Notes: generated from the letters alone by a model not told the origin. 64,000 bases of DNA from Nocardia sp. SYP-A9097 (GCF_009649815.1 NZ_WJIC01000006.1:62001-126000); one strand, 5' to 3'. Positions 35,449-45,052 are shown, counted from the first letter of the stretch. A program made the numbers and translations.

Positions 35449-35502
35449 GAACGTGCACTCCGGGCGGGTTTATGCCGGATTCGCCGCCATAGGTGCACGC
35501 TC
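35449..35502. repeat. Imperfect palindromic intergenic repeat, copy 3
   Basis: The outer arms GAACGTGCAC and GTGCACGCTC and inner GGGCGG and CGCCGCC parts surround TTTATGCCGGATT. It is the same design as the copy at 32167-32226. It lies in the 234-base gap between the EspI-like gene's stop and the GDH start. Confidence 0.65.
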
Positions 35503-35554
35503 ACGGGCCGAGTCCGGCGCTGGTGCGCGGAACTCGGCCGGAGTGCGGGCCGGG

Positions 35555-38500
35555 TCAGCCGCGATAGCGGCGGTGATCGGTGGCGAAATCATCGGCCACG
35601 GTGGCCGCCAACTCCACATACGCGCGCTTGGTGTCCTTCTCCAGGCGGGTCAGGTCGATCTCCGCGCCCTCACCGAGATGCGAGTCGTACGGAATGATGT
35701 GCACCGCGCGGCAACGCGACAGGAAGTAATCGCGGAGCTGATTGATCCCCACCGTCGCCGCACCCGGACGCGGCAGATTGATCACCACCACCGCATTGCG
35801 CACCAGATGATCGTGGCCGTGCAGCGACAACCAATCCAGTGTGGCCGCGGCACTGCGCGCGCCGTCGATCGCCGACGACGAGATCAACACCAGCGAATGC
35901 GCCAGATCCAGCACACCCGCCATGGCCGAATGCATAAGTCCCGTACCGCAATCGGTCAGGATGATGTTGTAGAAGCGCTGCAGAACTCGTGCCACACTCC
36001 GGTACTCGTCCTCGCTGAACGCCTCCGACGCCGCCGGATCACGTTCACTCGCAAGCACTTCCAGGCGACTACCCGCCTGCGAGGTATGCCGGCGCACATC
36101 CGAATACCGCTGAATGCTCGGATCCAGCAACAGATCCCGCACCGTCGACCGCGTCTGCAACGGCACCCGCTGCGAGAGCGTCCCGAAGTCCGGATTCGCA
36201 TCCACCGCGATCACCCGGTCCCCGCGAATCGACGAGAAGATCGACCCCAACCCCATGGTGGTCGTGGTCTTACCCACCCCGCCCTTCAGCGACAACACCG
36301 CGATCCGGTAATCCCCGCGCACCGGCTGCCGAATCCTGGCCACCAACTCCTGCAGCCGCCGCTCCTCAGCCGACAACCCCGGATTGATCGCCCCACCCGA
36401 AACATGGTGCACAGCCCGGCGCCACCCCGACCCCGGAGCCTTCTTCGCTCGCCGCAACGGCACATCATCCAATGAGGGCAAAGGCTGCCCCTGCCGCCCC
36501 ACCCCGAACTGCAAAGGCGCCGCGGGCGGAACATACCCACCCGGCTGCCCCTGCCCAGCAGGATTGGCCTGCCCCTGCCCATACGGCCCAGGTTGCTGCC
36601 CACCCCCATAGGGATTGGCCTGCTGCCCGTTGGGATGTGAGCCGGGCTGCGGCCCTTCGGGATATGAGCCGGGCTGCTGCCCTTGCGATCCCGGTTGCTG
36701 CGCCTGCCCATTCGGACTGGGCTGTCCCTGTCCGTACTGGCCAGGCTGCTGCCCATCGCCATACTGGCCGGGCTGCTGCCCGCGTCCAGCGGCGTCCGGC
36801 TGCCGCGCACCCCAATTCGCTTGTCCGGCAACGTTGCCAGGCTGTTCCGCCCCGGTCGAGCTCGTCTCGGCGCCGCCGGGAAGTTGAGTTCCCCTGCCTA
36901 CCTGCCCCGGCATAGGGTTGCCGGGCTGCTGTCCGGGGCCACCATTCACCTGCCCGGCCTGACCGCCGCTCGGCTGCTGCGCGGCACCCCAAATGGGCTG
37001 CCCCGCATCACGGTTCACGCCTGGAAGTTGATTCGCGACCGAGCCGGGTGCACCCTGCGCGGGCGTGTCATTGCTCGCCGCGGCAGCGCTGGTTGAAGCC
37101 GACGCCCCACTCGTCGAGCTGGATCCGCCCGAATTCGCCGCGCCATCCCCGTTTTCACCCGGCGCCGGGTTCTGCTGCCACGTATTCGACCCCGACATAA
37201 GCGGATTCGGAGACCAATTGGCCCCGGGTACCCGAGTCGACCCGAGCGGTGACCGCGCCGAACCACCCTGCTGCGGCGTCGCCGGTGCACCTTGCGGCGG
37301 GGCATATGAGCCCTGGTTCCAAGTGGCCATTCCGGGTCCACCCGGCGGCGTGCCGATCGGGAATCCGCCCGTATGCGCCCCCTGATGTCCGGGCCCAACG
37401 GGGCCGGACGTTTGTCCTTGCTGCGCGGCCGCAGGCGCAGGCCCCTGCGCCTGGGGTGTAAAGCCGTGCGGCTGGGGCACGGACTCATGTGGATGAGGTG
37501 TGGACTGGTGAGGCTGAGCTGTGGAGCTGTGCGGCTGGGGTGCGGAACCCTGTGGCGAAGAGGGGAACCCGTGTGTACCGGGCGCGCCGGTATGAGGTGC
37601 GGGCGCGGGCGCGGCCGGAGCTTGTGACGGCGGCGCCATCCACTGCCGCCCATCGCTCGGCGGCGCTACCGGAGCCGGTCCCTGCTGGCCGCCACGCGGT
37701 CCGTACGGCCCCGCCTGTGAATCACCCTGCCCCGGAATGGGTCCCGGTCGCTGCGGCAGTAGTCCATCCATCGCCCGATGGCGCCCGGTATTGATTCCGA
37801 GATCTCGGTCCGAGGCCCAGTCTCCGGAGCCACCCGCCGCCGAACCCGACTGCGCCCCTTGCCCCGCGCCCGCGGAGCCGGATTGTTCGCCGGTCCGCGG
37901 CTCAGGAGTCCCACCAATCGGGGCGGGCGGAGTATCGCCCACCGAACCGAGACTCGGATCGGGCAATCCGCCCGGCCGAGCATCTCGTCCGGCCCCCTGC
38001 GCAGCCTCAGCTGTCGCCGATTCTGGCGCAGCAGAAGGACTTTCACTCACCGCAGGAGAAAGGGGCACGCGAACAGTCATGTCGGCCGAGTTGCCGGACT
38101 GATCGGCTCCACCGGTCGGCCCAGTACTGGAATCGCCCTGTCCCACTGGCGAATTCGCAGAACCGGCCCCGCACGGGGCCGCGAGAATGTCATCGACAGG
38201 CGTACCGGGCATCGGGAACGCAGGAGGCACAGCGCCGCCCAGCCCCGGATCGGAAGAACTATCGCCGGAACTCTGAGACGGCGAAGGCGGCAACGAAGGA
38301 ACCCCGGGCGGCGGCGTCACCGAATCAGCCGCACCCACACCGGTCTTCGCGCTCCGCCACGGCGGATCGGGTAGCGTCGGCCGCCGACCATCCGCCGACA
38401 GACCGAGCGGATCCTGCTGCGACCCTCGTGCTGCTTCCGAACTCTGTGCTGCCGCAGAGTCGCCAGGCGACGGCGGCAGCGGCGGATTGGCTCGCGAATC

Positions 38501-39790
38501 CTCGAACCCTCCCTGCGGGCCGGCATACGGATTCTGCTGCGACACATCAGAAGTAGGCGGAACCCGGCGCGCCTCAGCGGCCGAACTCGCCGCCCCCGGC
38601 AACTGTGCCTCTCCGTTCGAACCCTGCTGCGGCGCAACCGGATTGGACTGTCCATTGGCAGGCGGAGCATCCGGAAGGGCCGGCCGCGACAGAGCGGGGT
38701 CGTTCGGCGACGGCGGCAGTGGCGGGTTGGCTCGCGAATCCCCAGCCTGGCTCCGCGGGGCGGAGTGCGGGTTCGGCTGCGGCGGGTCGGACAGAGGCGG
38801 CAGTCGCCGCGCCCCGGGTGATGACGTCGGTGAGTCCGGAAGTGGGCGCTGCGCAAGGGGATCCGGCTGGGCGACGTGTGTCGGTGAGTCCGGGATGTGT
38901 GGCTTCGGCGGAGCGCTCGGGGCGGGCGTCGGCGGCGAATCGAAACGCGTCGTGGCATCCGCGCTCTGCGGGGCGAGGTGCGGATTCGGCTGCGGGACGT
39001 CGGGAATGAGTGGGACGCGCGTCGGGGGCGTGAGTGGTCCGGAGGCCGGCCCCTGAGCGTGAGGGTCGGGCCGCGGACCCTGCCGTTGCGCGCCTTGCTG
39101 TGGTGCGTCTGGGAGCGGCGGGTTGGAGCCGGCGTGGGGGGCTGGGGGGAGGGGGGTTGAGGGGCGGGGCTGTCCGAAGGACGGCTGGGGTGCGCCGCGG
39201 TGTGCGTCTGGGGCAGGTGGGGCGGCGAAACGTGCTCCGGGGGTGGGCTGTTCGGGCGTGGGGCCGGGAGACTGGGGCAGGTCTGGGGGCGAGGGCAGAT
39301 CAGTCGCGGGGCCGTAGGCGGGTGGGGTTGACTGCGGAACTCGTTGCGCCTCAGCGGCTGCGGAGTGCGGGCCCTGCTGGACGCCGGGCATGCTCGGGGC
39401 TCGCTGCGCATCGGGCGAGGAGGGGGCTCGCTGCGCGTCGGGTGTCGAAGGGGCGCGCTGCGCGTTGGGGGCGACGGGGTTTCGGTGCGCGTCGGGGGCG
39501 GACGGGCCGCGCTGCGCTTCCGGGGAAGGGGGTTGGGGGGTGATGGGGGGTGCGGCTAGTTGGGGGTCGCCGGAGGTGGACCAGGGTTGGCGGGTGGGGG
39601 TGGGGTCCTGGTCGGAGGTGGTGTCCTTGCGGGATTTGCGGCGGCCGAAGAGGCGGCGGGGGGACTTTTCCTCGGGGATGAGGTCGTCGTGGGGGAGGTT
39701 CTCCACGGGGGCTTCGTAGCCGGCCTGGGAGACGTCGCTCTCGGACAGCCATGGTGGGAGCATGGGGAGGCCGTCGTTGTTGCGGCTCAC
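35555..39790 (-). CDS. EspI-like ParA/MinD-type ATPase with very long disordered N-terminus
   Basis: This 1411-residue protein has two parts. The last about 255 residues are a ParA/MinD P-loop ATPase with deviant Walker A KGGVGKTT (Lys1174 at GKT), VIAVDANPDFGTLSQRV and IILTDCGTGL. This matches ESX-associated EspI and similar MinD-like proteins (ISLKGGVGKTT, GLGSIFSSIRGDRVIAVDAN). Residues about 40-1140 are Pro/Gln/Gly/Ala/Ser-rich and probably disordered, with imperfect repeats of DAQRAPS, RANPPLPPSP and GQQPGQYG. No membrane helix is seen. The GTG start (VSRNNDG) has GGGGG 5 bases upstream. It stands alone between the GDH gene and infA, away from both ESX loci. A link to ESX regulation is inferred from the ATPase family. 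Confidence 0.8.
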   Translation of the reverse strand: MSRNNDGLPMLPPWLSESDVSQAGYEAPVENLPHDDLIPEEKSPRRLFGRRKSRKDTTSDQDPTPTRQPWSTSGDPQLAAPPITPQPPSPEAQRGPSAPDAHRNPVAPNAQRAPSTPDAQRAPSSPDAQRAPSMPGVQQGPHSAAAEAQRVPQSTPPAYGPATDLPSPPDLPQSPGPTPEQPTPGARFAAPPAPDAHRGAPQPSFGQPRPSTPLPPAPHAGSNPPLPDAPQQGAQRQGPRPDPHAQGPASGPLTPPTRVPLIPDVPQPNPHLAPQSADATTRFDSPPTPAPSAPPKPHIPDSPTHVAQPDPLAQRPLPDSPTSSPGARRLPPLSDPPQPNPHSAPRSQAGDSRANPPLPPSPNDPALSRPALPDAPPANGQSNPVAPQQGSNGEAQLPGAASSAAEARRVPPTSDVSQQNPYAGPQGGFEDSRANPPLPPSPGDSAAAQSSEAARGSQQDPLGLSADGRRPTLPDPPWRSAKTGVGAADSVTPPPGVPSLPPSPSQSSGDSSSDPGLGGAVPPAFPMPGTPVDDILAAPCGAGSANSPVGQGDSSTGPTGGADQSGNSADMTVRVPLSPAVSESPSAAPESATAEAAQGAGRDARPGGLPDPSLGSVGDTPPAPIGGTPEPRTGEQSGSAGAGQGAQSGSAAGGSGDWASDRDLGINTGRHRAMDGLLPQRPGPIPGQGDSQAGPYGPRGGQQGPAPVAPPSDGRQWMAPPSQAPAAPAPAPHTGAPGTHGFPSSPQGSAPQPHSSTAQPHQSTPHPHESVPQPHGFTPQAQGPAPAAAQQGQTSGPVGPGHQGAHTGGFPIGTPPGGPGMATWNQGSYAPPQGAPATPQQGGSARSPLGSTRVPGANWSPNPLMSGSNTWQQNPAPGENGDGAANSGGSSSTSGASASTSAAAASNDTPAQGAPGSVANQLPGVNRDAGQPIWGAAQQPSGGQAGQVNGGPGQQPGNPMPGQVGRGTQLPGGAETSSTGAEQPGNVAGQANWGARQPDAAGRGQQPGQYGDGQQPGQYGQGQPSPNGQAQQPGSQGQQPGSYPEGPQPGSHPNGQQANPYGGGQQPGPYGQGQANPAGQGQPGGYVPPAAPLQFGVGRQGQPLPSLDDVPLRRAKKAPGSGWRRAVHHVSGGAINPGLSAEERRLQELVARIRQPVRGDYRIAVLSLKGGVGKTTTTMGLGSIFSSIRGDRVIAVDANPDFGTLSQRVPLQTRSTVRDLLLDPSIQRYSDVRRHTSQAGSRLEVLASERDPAASEAFSEDEYRSVARVLQRFYNIILTDCGTGLMHSAMAGVLDLAHSLVLISSSAIDGARSAAATLDWLSLHGHDHLVRNAVVVINLPRPGAATVGINQLRDYFLSRCRAVHIIPYDSHLGEGAEIDLTRLEKDTKRAYVELAATVADDFATDHRRYRG

Positions 39791-40191
39791 GTCAACCCCC
39801 GTGTGTGCTTGAGCGGTCTGGTAGGACAGGCCGTAGTTTAGCGATCTTCCCCCGGGCCGCGCTCCGGCCTTGGTGAGCTCGCACCCACCCAGCTTGGCGG
39901 CAACGCTACCCATTCGGTTGTGCGGTGGCCGCGCGCCCGTCCCGTTCGGGCACCGGCTGCCCGCCCCGGAGCGGGTTTCCGCCCACTTGGAACAGGGCGT
40001 ATTTGGCCGCATCTGGGGAAACGGGTAGGCTTGGTCGGCGGTGCACCTACCTGCTGGCTGTGGCATGCCCACGGCCGCGTCGAAGGAAGTATTGCACCGG
40101 GTCCACTGCAGTGCACGACTAACTTCAGGGGACGAAAGACGTGATGAGCTCGAACCAACCAGGTTCAGCCTGAAACGGGATCGCGGAGGAT
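39791..40191. other. Gap between the divergent EspI-like gene and infA
   Basis: This 401-base gap without a gene holds the infA promoter (separate entry) and the leader up to GGAGGA at 40185-40190. I see no small gene or RNA in it. Confidence 0.6.
40003..40031 (+). promoter_or_regulatory. Promoter of the infA-ribosomal operon
   Basis: TTGGCC (40003-40008) and TAGGCT (40026-40031) are 17 bases apart, the common actinobacterial housekeeping pattern. It lies about 160 bases before infA, which leaves a long leader. Confidence 0.65.
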
Positions 40192-40413
40192 ATGGCGAAG
40201 AAGGAAGGGGCCATCGAGGTCGAGGGCCGGGTTATCGAACCATTGCCCAATGCGATGTTCCGGATTGAGCTGGAGAACGGTCACAAGGTTCTCGCGCACA
40301 TCAGCGGCAAGATGCGGCAGCACTACATCCGTATTCTGCCCGAGGATCGCGTCGTCGTGGAGCTGTCGCCCTACGACTTGACCCGCGGTCGGATCGTCTA
40401 CCGCTACAAGTGA
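40192..40413 (+). CDS. infA: Translation initiation factor IF-1
   Basis: This 73-residue OB-fold protein binds the A site of the 30S subunit during initiation. The sequence is near canonical ([51 protein letters not shown]). The ribosome binding site GGAGGA is directly upstream. As in other actinobacteria it opens the cluster infA-rpmJ-rpsM-rpsK-rpsD-rpoA. A hairpin follows before rpmJ. Confidence 0.98.
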   Translation: MAKKEGAIEVEGRVIEPLPNAMFRIELENGHKVLAHISGKMRQHYIRILPEDRVVVELSPYDLTRGRIVYRYK

Positions 40414-40459
40414 TTTCCCTCGGGGGACGCTAGATTTCCGGGGCTTCGTGCTCCGGGTC

Positions 40460-40485
40460 TTCCCCGGCCATTTCGGGCCGGGGAA
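40460..40485 (+). terminator. Hairpin between infA and rpmJ
   Basis: A perfect 10-bp stem TTCCCCGGCC / GGCCGGGGAA with loop ATTTCG lies 46 bases after the infA stop. It can act as a partial terminator or processing site that sets the ratio of infA to the ribosomal genes downstream. Confidence 0.65.
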
Positions 40486-40533
40486 AAACTGTGTTCACGG
40501 CCAGTGAGCACACGGAACCAGATTGGATCTGAC

Positions 40534-40647
40534 GTGAAGGTCAACCCCAGCGTCAAGCCGATCTGCGAGAAGTGCAAGGTGATCCGCCGTCACGGTCGGG
40601 TCATGGTGATCTGCGAGAACCTGCGCCACAAGCAGCGTCAGGGCTGA
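40534..40647 (+). CDS. rpmJ: 50S ribosomal protein L36
   Basis: This 37-residue protein, [17 protein letters not shown] and onward, starts at a GTG. It is the zinc-binding (C+) form, with Cys11, Cys14, Cys27 and His32 as ligands. No strong Shine-Dalgarno sequence is visible. Position between infA and rpsM is as in other actinobacteria. It is followed by 224 bases without a gene, containing a CCCCGG/CCGGGG hairpin at 40794-40813 ahead of rpsM. Confidence 0.97.
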   Translation: MKVNPSVKPICEKCKVIRRHGRVMVICENLRHKQRQG

Positions 40648-40871
40648 TCTCGGCCTCGTGCCGGATCGCCGGAGGCAACTCCGGTCGCTCACCAGCCAAG
40701 CACCGAACGCGATTCGGATTGGCAGACACAAAGAAGTAACTCCCAACGCCAGTCGCCGTTGTCGAGCCCTGTAGAGGGCGGATGGCGGCCTTCCCCCGGT
40801 ACGGAGGCCGGGGCCCCACTACGCGGGGACGGCCAGGGAGCAGACCTCCGCAACCATTAAGGAAATGCCAC

Positions 40872-41243
40872 ATGGCACGTCTGATGGGCGTCGATCTCCC
40901 GCGCGAAAAGCGCATGGAGATCGCGCTGACCTACATCTTCGGCATTGGTCGCACCCGCGCCAAGGAGATCCTGGAAGGCACCGGCGTCAGCCCGGACCTG
41001 CGTTCCAAGGACCTCACCGATGAGCAGCTCACGGTTCTGCGTGACTTCATCGAAAGCTCCGCTCTGAAGGTGGAAGGCGACCTGCGCCGCGAGGTTCAGG
41101 CCGACATCCGTCGCAAGATCGAGATCGGCTGCTACCAGGGCCTGCGTCACCGTCGTGGCCTGCCCGTGCGTGGCCAGCGGACCAAGACCAACGCCCGCAC
41201 GCGCAAGGGTCCGAAGAAGACCGTCGCCGGCAAGAAGAAGTAG
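40872..41243 (+). CDS. rpsM: 30S ribosomal protein S13
   Basis: This 123-residue S13 of the small-subunit head contacts the P-site tRNA and the 50S subunit. The start [19 protein letters not shown] is canonical; in-frame codons further upstream are not used. The C-terminal basic tail [20 protein letters not shown] ends in KKK and is typical. The next gene, rpsK, starts 9 bases after the stop. Confidence 0.98.
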   Translation: MARLMGVDLPREKRMEIALTYIFGIGRTRAKEILEGTGVSPDLRSKDLTDEQLTVLRDFIESSALKVEGDLRREVQADIRRKIEIGCYQGLRHRRGLPVRGQRTKTNARTRKGPKKTVAGKKK

Positions 41244-41252
41244 GGATAGCGC

Positions 41253-41666
41253 ATGCCTCCGAAGAGCCGGGCCTCGGGCCCGAAGAAGACTCAGAAGTCG
41301 CGTCGCCGGGATAAGAAGAACGTCCCGCACGGCCACGCGCACATCAAGAGCACGTTCAACAACACCATCGTGTCGATCACCGATCCGGCCGGAAACGTCA
41401 TCTCTTGGGCGTCCTCGGGCCACGTCGGCTTCAAGGGTTCGCGTAAGTCGACCCCGTTCGCCGCGCAGCTCGCCGCCGAGAACGCTGCCCGCAAGGCGCA
41501 GGAGCACGGCGTCAAGAAGGTCGACGTGTTCGTGAAGGGCCCAGGTTCGGGCCGCGAGACCGCGATCCGTTCGCTCCAGGCCGCTGGCCTGGAGGTCGGC
41601 ACGATCTCCGATGTCACCCCGCAGCCGCACAACGGCTGCCGTCCGCCCAAGCGGCGTCGCGTCTAA
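41253..41666 (+). CDS. rpsK: 30S ribosomal protein S11
   Basis: This 137-residue S11 of the 30S platform is a close match to actinobacterial S11 ([57 protein letters not shown]). It lies between rpsM and rpsD with gaps of 9 and 24 bases, in one transcript. Confidence 0.98.
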   Translation: MPPKSRASGPKKTQKSRRRDKKNVPHGHAHIKSTFNNTIVSITDPAGNVISWASSGHVGFKGSRKSTPFAAQLAAENAARKAQEHGVKKVDVFVKGPGSGRETAIRSLQAAGLEVGTISDVTPQPHNGCRPPKRRRV

Positions 41667-41690
41667 GCGGGAAGGAAAAGGTACAGAACA

Positions 41691-42296
41691 ATGGCTCGTT
41701 ATACAGGCCCCATTACCCGCAAGTCGCGTCGTCTGCGTGTCGACCTCGTCGGAGGCGACCAGGCGTTCGAGCGTCGTCCTTACCCGCCCGGCCAGCACGG
41801 CCGCGCGCGGATCAAGGAATCCGAGTACCTCATGCAGCTGCAGGAGAAGCAGAAGGCTCGCTTCTCGTACGGCGTCATGGAGAAGCAGTTCCGCAAGTAC
41901 TACGAAGAGGCGAACCGTCAGAAGGGTAAGACCGGCGACAACCTGCTGCGTCTGCTCGAGACCCGTCTGGACAACGTCGTGTACCGCGCCGGTCTGGCCC
42001 GTACCCGTCGTCAGGCTCGTCAGCTCGTCAGCCACGGCCACCTCGTGGTCAACGGCGTGAAGGTCGACGTCCCCAGCTTCTCGGTTTCTCAGTACGACAT
42101 CATCGATGTCAAGGGGAAGTCGCTGGGCACCCTGCCGTTCCAGGTTGCGCGCGAAACCGTTGGTGACCGCCCGGTTCCGGGTTGGCTCCAGGTCGTTCCC
42201 GGCCGTCTTCGCATTCTGGTGCACCAGCTCCCCGAGCGTGCGCAGATCGATGTTCCGCTGCAGGAACAGCTGATCGTCGAGTTCTACTCGAAGTAA
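41691..42296 (+). CDS. rpsD: 30S ribosomal protein S4
   Basis: This 201-residue S4 is a primary 16S rRNA binder and, in many bacteria, a translational regulator of its operon. The N-terminus MARYTGPITRKSRRL has no cysteines, so it is the zinc-independent (C-) form. The S4 RNA-binding domain shows RQLVSHGHLVVNG. GGAAAAGG precedes the ATG. A 168-base gap with stacked hairpins separates it from rpoA. Confidence 0.98.
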   Translation: MARYTGPITRKSRRLRVDLVGGDQAFERRPYPPGQHGRARIKESEYLMQLQEKQKARFSYGVMEKQFRKYYEEANRQKGKTGDNLLRLLETRLDNVVYRAGLARTRRQARQLVSHGHLVVNGVKVDVPSFSVSQYDIIDVKGKSLGTLPFQVARETVGDRPVPGWLQVVPGRLRILVHQLPERAQIDVPLQEQLIVEFYSK

Positions 42297-42332
42297 TAGG
42301 GGCGCTAACGCGCCGCTGGTGGATGACCACTT

Positions 42333-42387
42333 GTGGGGGCCTCGCCCCCACACCCCCGGAAGGGGGATTCGGGAGCCTGGCTCCCGA
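42333..42387 (+). terminator. Three stacked hairpins between rpsD and rpoA
   Basis: In the 168-base gap lie GTGGGGGC-CTC-GCCCCCAC (42333-42351), CCCCC-GGAA-GGGGG (42353-42366) and TCGGGAG-CCTGG-CTCCCGA (42369-42387). They probably act as an attenuator or RNA-processing site setting rpoA expression relative to the ribosomal genes. No U-tract follows. Confidence 0.65.
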
Positions 42388-42464
42388 GCCCCCAAAAGGG
42401 TTGTGGTTCTTCACATTTCCAGTCGTGAGCGTCAAATAGCGGACGCTCGAAGGAGGAGAAATCC

Positions 42465-43523
42465 ATGCTGATTTCACAGCGACCGACACTGACCGAAGAG
42501 GTTGTGTCCGAGAACCGGTCGCGGTTCACCATCGAACCGCTGGAGCCGGGTTTCGGTTACACCCTCGGCAACTCGCTGCGCCGCACGCTGCTGTCCTCGA
42601 TCCCGGGGGCTGCCGTTACGAGCATTCGTATCGACGGCGTGCTGCACGAGTTCACCACGGTTCCGGGCGTGAAGGAAGATGTCACCGACATCATCCTGAA
42701 CCTCAAGGGCCTGGTTGTCTCGTCCGAAGAGGACGAGCCGGTCACCATGTACGTCCGCAAGCAGGGCCCGGGCACCGTCACCGGTGGGGACATCGTTCCC
42801 CCGGCCGGCGTGACCGTGCACAACCCGGACATGCACATCGCGACCCTGAACGACAAGGGCAAGCTGGAGATCGAGCTCGTTGTCGAGCGCGGTCGCGGCT
42901 ACGTTCCTGCCGTGCAGAACAAGGCGTCGGGTGCGGAAATCGGCCGGATCCCGGTGGATTCGATCTACTCGCCGGTTCTGAAGGTGACCTACAAGGTCGA
43001 GGCGACTCGTGTCGAGCAGCGCACCGACTTCGACCGGCTCATCCTGGATGTCGAGACCAAGAACTCGATTTCCGCTCGGGATGCGCTGGCGTCGGCGGGT
43101 AAGACCCTGGTCGAACTGTTCGGTCTCGCTCGCGAGCTGAACGTCGAGGCCGAGGGCATCGAGATCGGCCCGAGCCCGGCCGAGGCGGACCACATCGCCT
43201 CGTTCGGTCTGCCGATCGAGGACCTCGATCTGACCGTGCGGTCGTACAACTGCCTCAAGCGCGAGGGAGTGCACACCGTCGGCGAGCTGGTCGCCCGCAC
43301 CGAATCGGATCTGCTGGATATCCGTAACTTCGGCCAGAAGTCCATCGACGAGGTCAAGGTCAAGCTGCATTCGCTTGGTCTGTCCCTCAAGGACTCCCCG
43401 GCCTCCTTCGATCCGTCCTCCGTCGTCGGTTACGACGCGGCGAGCGGCACCTGGAGCGACAGCGGTTCGTTCAGCGACACCGACAGCGGCGAGCAGGACT
43501 ACGCCGAGACCGAACAGCTTTAG
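42465..43523 (+). CDS. rpoA: RNA polymerase alpha subunit
   Basis: This 352-residue subunit has an N-terminal dimerisation and assembly domain to about residue 230 ([20 protein letters not shown]) and a C-terminal DNA/activator-binding domain at about 250-325 ([32 protein letters not shown]). The acidic serine-rich tail is actinobacterial. A strong AAGGAGGAG precedes the ATG. The start [14 protein letters not shown] is canonical. Confidence 0.99.
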   Translation: MLISQRPTLTEEVVSENRSRFTIEPLEPGFGYTLGNSLRRTLLSSIPGAAVTSIRIDGVLHEFTTVPGVKEDVTDIILNLKGLVVSSEEDEPVTMYVRKQGPGTVTGGDIVPPAGVTVHNPDMHIATLNDKGKLEIELVVERGRGYVPAVQNKASGAEIGRIPVDSIYSPVLKVTYKVEATRVEQRTDFDRLILDVETKNSISARDALASAGKTLVELFGLARELNVEAEGIEIGPSPAEADHIASFGLPIEDLDLTVRSYNCLKREGVHTVGELVARTESDLLDIRNFGQKSIDEVKVKLHSLGLSLKDSPASFDPSSVVGYDAASGTWSDSGSFSDTDSGEQDYAETEQL

Positions 43524-43570
43524 GCCGGATGGGGCGGGCGCCCCGACGGTCTTAGACACAGGAGATTCCA

Positions 43571-44083
43571 ATGCCCAAGCCCAAGAAGGGTGCTCGCTTC
43601 GGCGGGTCGGCGTCGCACCAGAAGGCGATCTTCGCCAACCTGGCGACGGCGCTCTTCGAGCACGGTCGCATCACGACCACCGAGTCCAAGGCCAAGGCGC
43701 TGCGCCCCTACGCCGAGAAGCTTGTCACCAAGGCGAAGGCCGGCACCCTTGCCGACCGTCGCGAGGTGATGAAGGTGATCCGCGCCAAGGACGTCGTGCA
43801 CTCCCTGTTCGCGGAGATCGGCCCGTCGTTCGAGGGTCGTGAGGGTGGCTACACCCGCATCATCAAGACCATCCCGCGCAAGGGTGACAACGCTCCGATG
43901 GCGATCATCGAGCTGGTCCGCGAGAAGACCGTGACCAACGAGGCCGATCGCGCCCGTCGCGTCGCGGCTTCGCAGCAGGCTGTCGCCGAGACCCCGGCCG
44001 TCGAGGCCGAGGTCGAAGACGCCAAGGTCGAGGATTCCGCTGAGGCTCCGGCCGCCGAGGCCAAGGCCGACGCTGCCGAGTAA
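43571..44083 (+). CDS. rplQ: 50S ribosomal protein L17
   Basis: This 170-residue L17 has a canonical first 120 residues ([44 protein letters not shown]). An actinobacterial C-terminal extension follows, rich in alanine and glutamate (from about residue 135). It lies 47 bases after rpoA and is followed by a small hairpin (44090-44104) and a strong terminator. Confidence 0.98.
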   Translation: MPKPKKGARFGGSASHQKAIFANLATALFEHGRITTTESKAKALRPYAEKLVTKAKAGTLADRREVMKVIRAKDVVHSLFAEIGPSFEGREGGYTRIIKTIPRKGDNAPMAIIELVREKTVTNEADRARRVAASQQAVAETPAVEAEVEDAKVEDSAEAPAAEAKADAAE

Positions 44084-44141
44084 GGCCCTCCCCGCATTGC
44101 GGGGGTGAGCCCAAGGAAGACTAGTCTTCCCCGTTCCATGA

Positions 44142-44181
44142 GGAAGCCCGCCGTCCCCTCCGGGTCGGCGGGCTTCCTTCA
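44142..44181 (+). terminator. Rho-independent-like terminator after rplQ
   Basis: GGAAGCCCGCCG (44142-44153) is exactly inverted at 44166-44177, with a 12-base loop, followed by TTCATGTT. It ends the ribosomal operon just before truA. A smaller CCCCGC-ATT-GCGGGG hairpin lies at 44090-44104. Confidence 0.8.
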
Positions 44182-44200
44182 TGTTAACCAGGAGATCGCT

Positions 44201-45052
44201 GTGACCGTGGAGGATCAGGCGCCGGAGCCGGTTTCGGTTCGGGTACGGCTCGACATCAGCTATGACGGCACCGACTTCACCGGCTGGGCTCGCCAGCCCG
44301 GCCTGCGCACCGTGCAGGGCGTCCTCGAAGAGTCGCTGAGCAAGGTGCGGCGGGAGCCGATTCAGCTGACCGTGGCCGGGCGCACCGATGCCGGTGTGCA
44401 TGCCGAAGGCCAGGTCGCGCACTTCGATACGCACGGTGAGCTGGACGGTCCGCGGCTGGTGCACCGGTTGGCGCGGTTTCTCCCGAAAGACGTGCGCGTC
44501 AAGGATGTTCGGCCGGTACCACCGGAGTTCGACGCCCGGTTCTCCGCCATCCGGCGGCATTACGCGTATCGCCTCACCACCGCGCCGTATGGCGCTGACC
44601 CATTGCAGGCCAGGCAAATTGTGCCTTGCCGACCGGGTGTGGATCTGGATGCCATGGCGGCCGCCTCCCGGAAGCTGTTGGGGTTGCACGATTTCGCGGC
44701 CTTCTGTCGCCGCCGGGAAGGCGCGACCACCATTCGCGAACTGCAGCGCTTCGATTGGGAGCGCGAGGGTGAGCTGCTCACCGCGTATGTCTCCGCCGAC
44801 GCGTTCTGCTGGTCCATGGTGCGCAGTCTGGTCGGCGCGGTGCTCGCGGTGGGCGAGGGGCGGCGCACGCCGGAGTGGGTCGGCGGTTTGCTCAACGAAC
44901 GTGAGCGGGCCAGTGCGGTCACCGTCGCGCCCGCACACGGGCTCAGCCTGATCGCCGTCGACTATCCGGCGGACGCGGAGCTGGCCGCGCGTAATGCGGA
45001 GACGCGCGAGGTGCGTACCGTACCGAATAGTGAAGGCTGCTGCGGTGATTGA
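44201..45052 (+). CDS. truA: tRNA pseudouridine(38-40) synthase TruA
   Basis: It forms pseudouridine at positions 38-40 of the tRNA anticodon arm. The 283-residue protein has catalytic Asp63 in [10 protein letters not shown], with [19 protein letters not shown] at the N-terminus. The GTG start was chosen because AGGAG lies 6 bases upstream and downstream of the terminator; a longer frame would run through the hairpin. Its place after rplQ is the common actinobacterial arrangement. Confidence 0.95.
   Translation: MTVEDQAPEPVSVRVRLDISYDGTDFTGWARQPGLRTVQGVLEESLSKVRREPIQLTVAGRTDAGVHAEGQVAHFDTHGELDGPRLVHRLARFLPKDVRVKDVRPVPPEFDARFSAIRRHYAYRLTTAPYGADPLQARQIVPCRPGVDLDAMAAASRKLLGLHDFAAFCRRREGATTIRELQRFDWEREGELLTAYVSADAFCWSMVRSLVGAVLAVGEGRRTPEWVGGLLNERERASAVTVAPAHGLSLIAVDYPADAELAARNAETREVRTVPNSEGCCGD

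Noticed and set aside
35330..35554. Search for a missing N-terminal half of GDH upstream (frameshift hypothesis)
   Set aside because: The gap is too short, holds a palindromic repeat, and no frame resembles GDH.
36500..36830. Direct repeats that could be a CRISPR or satellite array
   Set aside because: They are coding repeats (GQQPG-type) in the EspI-like protein, with irregular spacing and no constant repeat unit.
40794..40813. CCCCGG/CCGGGG hairpin before rpsM as a ribosomal protein autoregulatory site
   Set aside because: The stem is only 6 bp and no known S13 or S4 operator shape could be recognised, so it is only mentioned with rpmJ.
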